The notes beneath the pieces were generated by a model. It did not search any database and had not been told where the DNA came from. It saw only the letters and a program-made list of their open reading frames with translations. From Streptomyces sp. NBC_00433 (GTDB lineage Bacteria; Actinomycetota; Actinomycetes; Streptomycetales; Streptomycetaceae), in the NCBI GenBank assembly GCA_036015235.1, contig CP107926.1:3352001-3416000 (forward strand): 64,000 bases of DNA, read 5' to 3'. Of this stretch, positions 16,952-24,419 are shown piece after piece. Within the stretch, counting starts at the first letter, position 1. The number at the start of each line of letters is the position of its first letter. Position numbers and translations under genes: made by a program.

Positions 16952-18055
16952 ATGAGTGCTGAGCTGTCCCGGGGGGAGAACCCCGGCACACCCGCGGAGC
17001 ACGACCTGCCCGCGGTGCGCGGTCGCGCCTCCGTACCCGCCCAGCAGCCGGACCCCGCGGGTCCGGTCGGGCGGCCGCAGGCGGCTGGCGACGCGGCCAG
17101 GCCCCATCCCGAGCCCGCGGGCGGGCAGACCCCTAGGGACGCAATGGACGCGGCGGAGCAGGCGAGGACGATGGAGCAGCAGCCGGGCCGGCCGGCGGAA
17201 TCGCGGCACGACGAGCAGCAGCCGGGCGAGTCGCCGCAGCCGGCGGAGCAGTCGCCGCAGCCGGCGGAACCCGCGACGGAGCCGCCGGCGGCGCACGACC
17301 CGCACGACCGGGCCGGCGCCCGGGCGCTCTTCGTGGAGCTGAGCAAGCTCCCCGAGGGCTCGCCGGAGCGGGCCGAGCTGCGCAACCAGCTGGTCCGCAT
17401 GCACCTGCCGCTGGTCGAGCACCTGGCCCGGCGCTTCCGCAACCGCGGCGAGCCGCTCGACGACCTCACCCAGGTCGCCACCATCGGCCTGATCAAGTCG
17501 GTGGACCGCTTCGACGTGGACCGCGGGGTGGAATTCTCCACCTATGCCACGCCTACGGTGGTCGGCGAGATCAAACGCCACTTCCGGGACAAGGGCTGGG
17601 CGGTACGGGTGCCGCGCCGCCTCCAGGAGCTGCGGCTCGCCCTCACCACCGCGACCGGCGAGCTGTCCCAGCGGCACGGCCGCGCCCCGACCGTCCACGA
17701 GCTGGCCGAGCACCTGAAGATCTCCGAGGAGGAGGTCCTCGAAGGCCTGGAGTCGGCGAACGCGTACAGCACGCTGTCGCTGGACGTCCCCGACACCGAC
17801 GACGAGTCGCCGGCGGTCGCCGACACCCTCGGCTCCGAGGACGAGGCCCTGGAGGGCGTCGAATACCGCGAGTCACTCAAGCCGCTGCTCGAACAGCTGC
17901 CGCCCCGCGAGAAGACGATCCTGCTGCTGCGGTTCTTCGGGAACATGACGCAGTCGCAGATCGCGCAGGAGGTCGGCATCTCCCAGATGCACGTCTCACG
18001 CCTCCTCGCCCGTACCCTCGCGCAACTCCGCGACAAACTCCTCATCGAGGAGTAG
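16952..18055 (+). CDS. sigH: stress-response sigma factor, SigB/SigF family (SigH type)
   Basis: A 367-residue sigma-70 group 3 factor. Region 2 (HLPLVEHLARRFRNRGEPLDDLTQVATIGLIKS), region 3 and region 4.2 (MTQSQIAQEVGISQMHVSRLLART) are complete. Residues 1 to ~118 are a Pro/Ala/Glu/Gln-rich extension with a repeated SPQPAEQ motif. Internal ATGs (Met65 and Met74) lie before the sigma domain. In S. coelicolor SigH is made in several sizes by alternative starts and processing, so the extension fits SigH rather than short SigF. Pairing with the upstream anti-sigma gene supports this. Confidence 0.9.
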   Translation: MSAELSRGENPGTPAEHDLPAVRGRASVPAQQPDPAGPVGRPQAAGDAARPHPEPAGGQTPRDAMDAAEQARTMEQQPGRPAESRHDEQQPGESPQPAEQSPQPAEPATEPPAAHDPHDRAGARALFVELSKLPEGSPERAELRNQLVRMHLPLVEHLARRFRNRGEPLDDLTQVATIGLIKSVDRFDVDRGVEFSTYATPTVVGEIKRHFRDKGWAVRVPRRLQELRLALTTATGELSQRHGRAPTVHELAEHLKISEEEVLEGLESANAYSTLSLDVPDTDDESPAVADTLGSEDEALEGVEYRESLKPLLEQLPPREKTILLLRFFGNMTQSQIAQEVGISQMHVSRLLARTLAQLRDKLLIEE

Positions 18056-18096
18056 CCCCTCCCCGGGGCGTCCTGCCGCCGGCCGCGGTGGCTGAC

Positions 18097-18117
18097 GGGC
18101 GCCCCTGAGAGGCGCCC
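18097..18117. terminator. terminator hairpin between sigH and convergent gene
   Basis: GGGCGCC (18097-18103) and GGCGCCC (18111-18117) around a seven-base CCTGAGA loop, followed by a G/C-rich run, 41 bp after the sigH stop. Confidence 0.5.
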
Positions 18118-18135
18118 CCTGGCGAAAGGGGGCCC

Positions 18136-18567
18136 TTACGTCGTGGTGCGGCGGATGCCGAGTGCGTCGGTCGTGGAGGGGTGGACGAGGCAGACCAGGC
18201 CGGCGACGGCGAGGGCGCCGAGAAGCACACCCCCGGGCACCACCGCTCCGGAGGAGTGCAGCATCGTCCAGGCGATGGGCAGGGCCAGCAGTTGCATGAT
18301 CAGCGCCGGCCCCCGGCTCCAGCGCCGCACCTTGCCGAGCCCGTACGCCGCGGCCAGCGGCAACGCCGCCATGAGCAGCACCGTCAGCCCCGCGAGCACC
18401 GCGTTGTCGCTGTCGGTGAAGAACATCGTCACGCCCCACGCGGCGACCGCGAGCCCTTCGAGTCCGGCGACGGCGGCGGCCGCCCGAATCCGGGGGGTCG
18501 GGGCCGCGGGCGGCGGCGCGGGGGCCTCGGAAGGCTCGGGCGCGGGGTCGTGGGGGCTCTGGCTCAC
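18136..18567 (-). CDS. hypothetical four-helix membrane protein
   Basis: A 143-residue protein of unknown function. An N-terminal Pro/Ala-rich cytoplasmic segment (~25 residues) is followed by four hydrophobic helices (about 28-50, 57-75, 85-103 and 110-128) and a short tail. The GTG at 18567 is the start. It is convergent with sigH and divergent from the lipid kinase gene 48 bp away. It looks like a small conserved actinobacterial membrane protein; nothing points to a function. Confidence 0.8.
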   Translation of the reverse strand: MSQSPHDPAPEPSEAPAPPPAAPTPRIRAAAAVAGLEGLAVAAWGVTMFFTDSDNAVLAGLTVLLMAALPLAAAYGLGKVRRWSRGPALIMQLLALPIAWTMLHSSGAVVPGGVLLGALAVAGLVCLVHPSTTDALGIRRTTT

Positions 18568-18615
18568 ACCACTCAGCGTAGCCCGATGCGAAAAACCGTA
18601 GGTACGCTATCGGGC

Positions 18616-19584
18616 ATGCGCGCACTTCTCGTCGTCAATCCCGCCGCGACCACCACCAGCGCGCGGGTGCGCGATGTGATCAGCACCGCACTGGCCAGTG
18701 ATCTCAAGCTGGAGGTCGCGACCACCGAATACCGCGGACACGCGCGCGACCTGGCCCGGCGGGCGGTGGAGGGCGGCGAGACCGAGCTGGTGGTGTCGCT
18801 CGGCGGCGACGGCACCGTCAACGAGATCGTCAACGGCCTGCTGCACCGTGGCCCCGACCCCGACTCGCTGCCGCAGCTCGCGGTGGTCCCCGGCGGATCG
18901 ACCAATGTCTTCGCGCGGGCGCTCGGCCTGCCCAATGACGCGGTGGAGGCGACCGGCGCCCTGCTGGACGCGCTGCGCGCCGGGTCCTCGCGGACGGTGG
19001 GCCTGGGGCTGGTGAGCGGCACCCCCGGCACCGAGGACGAGGGGGTGCCCGACCGCTGGTTCACCTTCTGCGCGGGCCTCGGCTTCGACGCCGGCGTGGT
19101 GGGGCGGGTGGAGCAGCAGCGGGAGTTGGGCAAGCGTTCGACGCATGCGCTGTATCTGCGCCAGGTGGCCCGGCAGTTCGTCGCCGACCCGCACCGCAGG
19201 CACGGCACGATCACGCTGGAGCGCCCCGACGCGGAGCCGGTGGCGGGTCTCACGACGGCGATAGTGTGCAACACCGCCCCGTGGACGTATCTGGGCAACC
19301 GGCCGGTCTACGCCTCTCCCGAGGCGTCCTTCGACACCGCGCTTGACCTGCTGGGCATCCACAAGATGTCCACTTTGTCCGGCACGCGCTACGCGGCGCA
19401 ACTGCTCCGCTCCACCGCGGAGCGCGGCCCGCGGGGCAAGCACACCCTGGCGCTGCACGATCTGACGGACTTCACCTTGCAATCGCAGGCGGCACTGCCC
19501 TTCCAGGTGGACGGTGACCACCTCGGGCTGCGTACGAGCGCGACCTTCACAGGCGTACGCCGTGCACTGCGTGTGATTGTGTAA
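18616..19584 (+). CDS. diacylglycerol kinase-family lipid kinase
   Basis: A 322-residue DAGK catalytic-domain protein. The Nucleotide-binding motif VVSLGGDGTVNEIVNGL lies near residue 58, followed by VVPGGSTNVFARALG and the C-terminal FQVDGDHLG motif. It should phosphorylate a lipid such as diacylglycerol with ATP at the membrane surface. Mycobacterial and streptomycete relatives act in phospholipid recycling. The ATG at 18616 lies within a compact divergent promoter. The next gene downstream is wblE, ~320 bp away. Confidence 0.92.
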   Translation: MRALLVVNPAATTTSARVRDVISTALASDLKLEVATTEYRGHARDLARRAVEGGETELVVSLGGDGTVNEIVNGLLHRGPDPDSLPQLAVVPGGSTNVFARALGLPNDAVEATGALLDALRAGSSRTVGLGLVSGTPGTEDEGVPDRWFTFCAGLGFDAGVVGRVEQQRELGKRSTHALYLRQVARQFVADPHRRHGTITLERPDAEPVAGLTTAIVCNTAPWTYLGNRPVYASPEASFDTALDLLGIHKMSTLSGTRYAAQLLRSTAERGPRGKHTLALHDLTDFTLQSQAALPFQVDGDHLGLRTSATFTGVRRALRVIV

Positions 19585-19904
19585 GTCGAAGAGCCTAAAG
19601 TCCTTTTACTCGAACGTTTAGGCTGCCCTGCACCCCATGGAAGTACGGCTGTGATCGAGGCGACACCGAGGAATCAAAAAAAACTTTCCTGAAGGGGTTG
19701 TATCTCCCGCCGAGGTTTGCGAGTCTCTAGGTGGCGATCGGGACGGCCGACAAACCGGCCCCCTTGAGAGCCCGAATCTTCCACCTCACACCAGCGGGAC
19801 TGCACCAGTGAAGACTGGGTGGCGTCCCGTTCGCCGTGAAGGGATTCGTGAAAGCGTTCACATTCACAAGCAACGTGCTTGTCACACAAGGAGTTGGAGC
19901 AGCC
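19585..19904. promoter_or_regulatory. wblE upstream region with three palindromes
   Basis: A 320-bp leader, more AT-rich than usual here (an A8 run near 19676-19684). It ends with three palindromes in 80 bp: CCAGT-GAAG-ACTGG (19805-19818), GTGAA-AGCG-TTCAC (19848-19861) and ACAAGCA-ACG-TGCTTGT (19866-19882). The middle one fits a GTG-N8-CAC Crp-type site. Expression is probably under strong regulation; I could not place a promoter with certainty. Confidence 0.55.
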
Positions 19905-20162
19905 ATGGACTGGCGTCACCGCGCCGTTTGCCGCGAGGAAGACCCCGAGCTCTTCTTCCCCATCGGCAACACCGGTCCTGCGCTGCTGCAGATCGAGGAA
20001 GCCAAGGCCGTCTGCCGCCGCTGCCCCGTCATGGAGCAGTGCCTGCAGTGGGCGCTGGAAAGCGGCCAGGACGCCGGTGTCTGGGGTGGCCTCAGCGAGG
20101 ACGAGCGTCGCGCAATGAAGCGCCGCGCCGCCCGCAACCGGGCCCGCAACGCCAGCGCCTGA
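19905..20162 (+). CDS. wblE: WhiB-family iron-sulfur transcriptional regulator (WhiB1/WblE type)
   Basis: An 85-residue WhiB-like protein. It has MDWRHRAVCREEDPELFFP, then VCRRCPVMEQCLQWAL, giving the four cysteines (C-x(n)-C-x2-C-x5-C) that bind a [4Fe-4S] cluster. The GVWGG turn and a basic ERRAMKRRAARNRARN tail for DNA binding follow. In length and wording it matches WhiB1/WblE, in mycobacteria an essential NO-sensitive partner of the main sigma factor. The ATG at 19905 is chosen by similarity and AAGGAG upstream; an in-frame start at 19836 would add a non-conserved stretch. Confidence 0.95.
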   Translation: MDWRHRAVCREEDPELFFPIGNTGPALLQIEEAKAVCRRCPVMEQCLQWALESGQDAGVWGGLSEDERRAMKRRAARNRARNASA

Positions 20163-20220
20163 CGCGCTTCCCACCGAGCCGCAGCGCGCAGCACCTGTCA
20201 CACGCGCAGCACGCAGCATC

Positions 20221-20258
20221 CGAAAGCCCCCGTGCCGATGTCGGTACGGGGGCTTTCG
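20221..20258. terminator. bidirectional terminator after wblE
   Basis: Eighteen-base arms starting CGAAAGCCCCCGT pair with ACGGGGGCTTTCG (one G.T wobble, two-base loop). It sits between convergent wblE and the histidine kinase gene. Confidence 0.85.
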
Positions 20259-20290
20259 TCTGTCCTGCCGCGATGAACGCGATGAAGGGG

Positions 20291-21739
20291 TCAGCTTTCC
20301 AGGGGGAGTTCGAGGATCACCCGGGTGCCGCGGACCGGGGCGGGGAGCATGTCGAAGGTGCCGCCCAACTCGCCGACCACCAGGGTGCGGACGATCTGCA
20401 GGCCGAGGTTGCCGGCCTTCTGGGCGTCGAAGCCCGGCGGCAGGCCGCGGCCGTCGTCCTGGACGGTGATGGTGATCAGCTCACGGCCACGGGTGGCGGT
20501 GATGTCGACGCTGCCCGACTCCCCCGGCCCGAAGCCGTGTTCGAGCGCGTTCTGCAGCAACTCGGTGAGCACCATGGACAGCGGGGTGGCGATCTCCGCG
20601 GTGAGGATGCCGAAGCGGCCGCCGCGCCGGGCGGTGACCCGGCCGGGTGAGATTTCGGCGACCATCGCCAGCACCCGGTCGGCGATCTCGTCGAACTCGA
20701 CCCGCTCGTCCAGGGTCTGGGACAGCGTCTCATGCACGATGGCGATCGAACCGACCCGGCGCACCGCCTCCTCCAGCGCCTCACGGGCGCTGTCGGAGTC
20801 CATCCGGCGGGCCTGCAGCCGCAACAGGGCGGCGACCGTCTGGAGGTTGTTCTTCACCCGGTGGTGGATCTCCCGGATGGTCGCGTCCTTGGTCATCAAC
20901 TCGCGCTCGCGGCGCCGCAGTTCGGTGACGTCGCGGAGCAGCACCAGGGAGCCGGTGTGGACGCCCTTGGGCTTGAGCGGGATGGCGCGCAACTGGATGA
21001 CGCCGTCGCCGCCCTCCACCTCGAACTCGCGCGGCGCCCAGCCACTGGCCAGTTTGACCAGCGCCTCGTCCACCGGCCCGCGGGCCGGGGCGAGTTCGGC
21101 GGTGGCCTTGCCGAGGTGCAGGCCGACCAGGTCGGCGGCCAGCCCCAGCCGGTGGTAGGCGGACAGCGCGTTGGGGCTGGCGTATTGGACGATGCCGTCG
21201 GCGTCCAGCCTGAGCAGCCCGTCGCCGGCCCGCGGCGAGGCGTCCATGTCGACCTGCTCGGCCGGGAAGGGGAAGGCGCCGGCCGCGATCATCTGGGCCA
21301 GGTCGCTGGCGCTCTGCAGGTAGGTGAGCTCCAGCCGGCTGGGCGTGCGGACGGTCAGCAGGTTGGTGTTGCGGGCGATCACCCCGAGCACCCGGCCGTC
21401 CCGGCGCACCGGGATGGACTCGACCCGTACCGGCACCTCCTCGCGCCACTCCGGGTCGCCCTCCCGCACGATCCGCCCCTCGTCCAGGGCGGCGTCCAGC
21501 AGCGGCCGCCGTCCGCGCGGGACCAGGTGGCCGACCATGTCGTCCTGATACGAGGTCGGTCCGGTGTTGGGCCGCATCTGGGCCACCGAGACGTACCGCG
21601 AACCGTCCCTGGTCGGCACCCAGAGCACCAGGTCCGCGAAGGACAGGTCGGACAGCAGCTGCCACTCCGAGACCAGTAGGTGGAGCCATTCGAGGTCGGA
21701 GGCGTCGAGCGCCGTGTGCTCGCGTACGAGGTCGTTCAT
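20291..21739 (-). CDS. PdtaS-like sensor histidine kinase (GAF-PAS-HisKA_2)
   Basis: A 482-residue soluble kinase. It has an N-terminal GAF-like sensor (WLHLLVSEWQLLSDLSFADLVLW, ~20-140), a PAS domain (~170-280, LLRLDADGIVQYASPNALSAYH), and a HisKA_2 phosphoacceptor EIHHRVKNNLQTVAALL. The HATPase domain has ELLQNALEHGF, DDGRGLP and GNLGLQIV. Mycobacterial PdtaS of this type phosphorylates an ANTAR response regulator; no regulator gene is adjacent. There are no membrane segments. The ATG at 21739 is used; a GTG three codons upstream (21748) is possible. A DasR-like site lies 118 bp upstream. Confidence 0.92.
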   Translation of the reverse strand: MNDLVREHTALDASDLEWLHLLVSEWQLLSDLSFADLVLWVPTRDGSRYVSVAQMRPNTGPTSYQDDMVGHLVPRGRRPLLDAALDEGRIVREGDPEWREEVPVRVESIPVRRDGRVLGVIARNTNLLTVRTPSRLELTYLQSASDLAQMIAAGAFPFPAEQVDMDASPRAGDGLLRLDADGIVQYASPNALSAYHRLGLAADLVGLHLGKATAELAPARGPVDEALVKLASGWAPREFEVEGGDGVIQLRAIPLKPKGVHTGSLVLLRDVTELRRRERELMTKDATIREIHHRVKNNLQTVAALLRLQARRMDSDSAREALEEAVRRVGSIAIVHETLSQTLDERVEFDEIADRVLAMVAEISPGRVTARRGGRFGILTAEIATPLSMVLTELLQNALEHGFGPGESGSVDITATRGRELITITVQDDGRGLPPGFDAQKAGNLGLQIVRTLVVGELGGTFDMLPAPVRGTRVILELPLES

Positions 21740-21856
21740 GGAGGGCACGCCTGCGAGCGTACCCGGCGGCGCGAGGGGGGTGCGCTCGGCGCGGTTTGCG
21801 GGCACACTTTGTTCAGGCCGGGCACGAAATCCATGGCGTACCCATGGACAACGCGC

Positions 21857-21872
21857 AATGGTCTAGTCCACA
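21857..21872. promoter_or_regulatory. dre-like DasR site upstream of histidine kinase gene
   Basis: AATGGTCTAGTCCACA matches the dre consensus ACTGGTCTAGACCACT at 13 of 16 positions, including the TGGTCTAG core. It lies 118 bp upstream of the kinase start. No aminosugar gene begins here, so control of the kinase is inferred. Confidence 0.6.
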
Positions 21873-22059
21873 ATGTTCCAGCACAGCACCATGTACAAGA
21901 CCTCCGGGCTCCCCGCACAGGAGCGCGGATCGAGGCGCGGCGTTCTCTGCCCTGACTACGCCCCCGCCTCGTGGTCGGCCCTATCGGGCCCGCGGGGACC
22001 GCACACCCCGCCGGCCACGGCGCCGACGTCTGCTCCGGGCTGCGGTGCCAAGAGAGGCT

Positions 22060-22148
22060 GAGGGTCCTCTCCCGGCACCGCGGCCCGAAGTGTTTTCTCG
22101 CCCTTGGGCGGAAAACGCTTCCGCCGCGGTGGCCGGGAGAGGACTCTC
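22060..22148. repeat. 89-bp near-perfect inverted repeat
   Basis: Arms of ~43 bp (22060-22103 and 22106-22148) are complementary apart from a few mismatches and single-base bulges. Shared blocks are TCCTCTCCCGGC, CCGCGG, GAAG and GTTTTC. A transcript would fold into one long hairpin. Confidence 0.85.
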
Positions 22149-22211
22149 CCTTGCGCCCGGAGGGCGCCCCAGGGGCGCCGGCGGTGCCGGACTGCGCGCT
22201 CAGCCCGTCGA

Positions 22212-22303
22212 CGGCCGGTGGTCCGGATGCGGCAGAGACAGCCCCTTTCGGCCGGTGGCGACGTGCACCTTGCCGACGGCTGGTCGCGCAGTTCTCCCGG
22301 GGT
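22212..22303 (+). repeat. ~90-bp intergenic repeat module
   Basis: From CGGCCGGTGGTCCGG through CAGCCCCT and GACGTGCA to GACGGCTGGTCGCGCAGT. A clearly related copy lies on the opposite strand at ~33018-33118. The two share order and most bases over ~90 bp. Confidence 0.75.
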
Positions 22304-22361
22304 GCCCCCACGCGCCCCCAGGGGGCGCCCTCCCGGGCGCCAGGCAGACGCAAGGCATGGG

Positions 22362-23438
22362 TCAGTGGGTTTCGGTGACCTTGGCTATGGCGCGGGGGGA
22401 GTCGGGGTCCTGGCCGCGGGCCATGGCGATCTCCCAGGCCAGGCGTTGCAAGGGGAGGATCTCCAGGAGGGGCTGGAGGCACTCGGGGACGTCGGTCGTG
22501 GGCATCGCGAAGCCGCCGGAGGCCGCGCGGACCTGGAGGCGGGGGCCGATCACCACGAGGTCGGCGCCGCGGCCGCGGAGGCGGTCGAGCACCGGCTGGA
22601 GGGCCTCGCCGCCGCGCCCCTCGGTGACGATCGCGATGACCGGCGAGATGTTGTCCACCATGGCCAGCGGGCCGTGCAGCAGGTCGGCGCCGGAGTAGGC
22701 GAGCGCCGGGATGTAGCTGGTCTCCATGAGCTTGAGCGCCCCCTCCTTGGCCGTGGGGTAGCCGTAGCCGCGCGAGGTCATCACCATCCGCTCGGCGAAG
22801 CGGTAGCGGCCGGCCAGCTCGCTTATCTCGTCGCTGCGGGCCAGCACCTGTTCCGCCAGGCCCGGCAGGCGGTGCGCGGCGGTGGGGTCGAGGCCGCCCA
22901 GGCCCTTCACGAAGAGGTAGAGGACCAGCAGCTCGGCCGTATACGTCTTCGTGGCCGGCAGCGCCTTCTCCGGCCCCGCCTGGAGGTCCAGGTGGAATTC
23001 CGAGACCTCGGCGAGCGGCGAGTCCGGGTTGTTGGTCACCGCCAGGGTGATCGCCCCGGCCTGCCTGGCCGCCCTGGTGGACGAGATCAGGTCGGGCGAG
23101 CCGCCGGACTGGCTCACCGTGATCAGCAGGACGTCGTCCAAGTGCGGAGTGGCGCCGTAGGCGGTGGTGGTCGACATCGAGGTCAGCCCGCAGGGCAGGC
23201 CCAGCTCGACCTCGATCAGGTACTTCGCGTAGAGCGCCGCGTGGTCCGACGTGCCGCGGGCGCTGAGCAGCACGAAGCGGGGTTTGCGGTCGGCGATGCG
23301 GCGGGCCGTCGCGGTGATCCCGGGGGCCGCGCGGTCCAGCACGCGCCGCATCACCCCGGGCTGCTCGGCGATCTCGCCGGCCATGATCAGGCCCGGCCGG
23401 CTCCTGCCGGGCGCCGGGGACCGCGTGCTGTCCGCCAT
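22362..23438 (-). CDS. double-SIS-domain sugar isomerase/deaminase-like protein
   Basis: A 358-residue protein related to the isomerase half of GlmS and to AgaS. SIS domain 1 (about 45-180) carries LSARGTSDHAALYAKYLIE and LITVSQSGGSPDLI. SIS domain 2 (about 205-340) carries VMTSRGYGYPTAKEGALKLMETSY. No glutaminase domain is present, so ammonia transfer from glutamine is not expected. The ATG at 23438 has GGAGG upstream; longer in-frame starts are unsupported. It is divergent from nagB across a DasR operator, so a role with glucosamine-6-P or related phosphosugars is likely. Confidence 0.9.
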   Translation of the reverse strand: MADSTRSPAPGRSRPGLIMAGEIAEQPGVMRRVLDRAAPGITATARRIADRKPRFVLLSARGTSDHAALYAKYLIEVELGLPCGLTSMSTTTAYGATPHLDDVLLITVSQSGGSPDLISSTRAARQAGAITLAVTNNPDSPLAEVSEFHLDLQAGPEKALPATKTYTAELLVLYLFVKGLGGLDPTAAHRLPGLAEQVLARSDEISELAGRYRFAERMVMTSRGYGYPTAKEGALKLMETSYIPALAYSGADLLHGPLAMVDNISPVIAIVTEGRGGEALQPVLDRLRGRGADLVVIGPRLQVRAASGGFAMPTTDVPECLQPLLEILPLQRLAWEIAMARGQDPDSPRAIAKVTETH

Positions 23439-23589
23439 GCCCACCGCCTCCATCCCGCTGCCCGGGTACGGCCGGCAACCGCGGCCCGGAGCATTCCAAC
23501 AGTCGACCACAGGACCCGGCGGACCGCGCGCGGAAGCGGGTGCGGACGGGGGGCCGGGGGCCCTCGGCCGGGGGGCGGGCACCTGATAG

Positions 23590-23605
23590 ATTGGTCTATA
23601 CCACA
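23590..23605. promoter_or_regulatory. dre operator between nagB and SIS gene
   Basis: ATTGGTCTATACCACA closely matches the DasR consensus and lies 29 bp upstream of nagB. In streptomycetes nagB is a known DasR target relieved by glucosamine-6-P. The same site may also govern the divergent SIS gene. Confidence 0.85.
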
Positions 23606-23633
23606 CTCACCTCTCCAGAACGGCAGGCCCAGC

Positions 23634-24419
23634 GTGGAAGTTGTCATCGTCCCGGACGCCGCGGCAGGCGGCGGCCTCATCGCGGATGCCATGGCCGCGC
23701 TGCTCCACCGCAAGCCGGACGCGCTCCTCGGCGTGGCCACCGGATCGACCCCGCTGCCCGTCTACCAGGCGCTCGCCGCCAAGGTGCGGGCCGGCGCGGT
23801 GGACGCCTCCCGCGCCAGGGTCTGCCAACTGGACGAATACGTGGGGCTGCCCACCGGGCACCCCGAGTCGTACCGCTCGGTCGTGCTGCGCGAGGTCGTG
23901 GAACCGCTCGGGCTGTCCCCCGAGGCCTTCATGGGCCCCGACGGCGCCGCCGAGGACGTCCAGGCCGCCTGCGAGGCGTACGACGACGCGCTCGCCTCGG
24001 CCGGCGGGGTGGACCTCCAACTGCTCGGCATCGGCACGGACGGGCACATCGGCTTCAACGAGCCGTGCTCGTCGCTCGCCTCCCGCACCAGGATCAAGAC
24101 GCTCACCGAGCAGACCCGGGTGGACAACGCCCGCTTCTTCGGCGGCGACATCGCGGCCGTGCCGCACCATGTCATCACGCAGGGCATCGGCACGATTCTT
24201 GAGGCGCGGCACCTTGTGCTGCTCGCCACGGGCGAGGGCAAGGCGGAGGCGGTCGCCGCCACCGTCGAAGGGCCCGTCGCCGCGGTCGTCCCGGCCTCGG
24301 CGCTCCAGCTCCACCCGCACGCCACGGTCATCGTCGACGAGCCCGCTGCCGCGAAGCTCAAGCTGGCCCCGTACTTCCGCGCCACCTACGCCGCGAAGCC
24401 CTCCTGGCAGGGCCTGTAG
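23634..24419 (+). CDS. nagB: glucosamine-6-phosphate deaminase
   Basis: A 261-residue NagB: LGVATGSTPLPVYQAL phosphate loop, CQLDEYVGLPTGHPESY, and the catalytic LLGIGTDGHIGFNEP with Asp/His. It converts glucosamine-6-P to fructose-6-P and ammonia, the last step of GlcNAc use. The GTG start at 23634 follows GGCAGGCCC, a weak ribosome site. It is transcribed away from the SIS gene, with the dre operator close to the start so that bound DasR would block transcription. Confidence 0.97.
   Translation: MEVVIVPDAAAGGGLIADAMAALLHRKPDALLGVATGSTPLPVYQALAAKVRAGAVDASRARVCQLDEYVGLPTGHPESYRSVVLREVVEPLGLSPEAFMGPDGAAEDVQAACEAYDDALASAGGVDLQLLGIGTDGHIGFNEPCSSLASRTRIKTLTEQTRVDNARFFGGDIAAVPHHVITQGIGTILEARHLVLLATGEGKAEAVAATVEGPVAAVVPASALQLHPHATVIVDEPAAAKLKLAPYFRATYAAKPSWQGL

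Larger units (their letters stand above)
21740..22361. other. long intergenic region with dre-like site, hairpin and repeat
   Basis: About 620 bp with no credible coding sequence. It contains a DasR-like palindrome (21857-21872), an 89-bp near-perfect inverted repeat (22060-22148), and a ~90-bp repeat module ending in the GGCTGGTCGCGCAGTTC arm (~22212-22303). Confidence 0.7.

Noticed and set aside
16952..18055. Naming the sigma gene sigF
   Set aside because: It belongs to the same family, but the long N-terminal extension, the adjoining PrsH-like anti-sigma gene and the surrounding gene order fit sigH better.
22362..23438. GlmS (glucosamine-6-phosphate synthase)
   Set aside because: Both SIS domains are present but there is no N-terminal Cys1 glutaminase domain, so it is a SIS-only relative.
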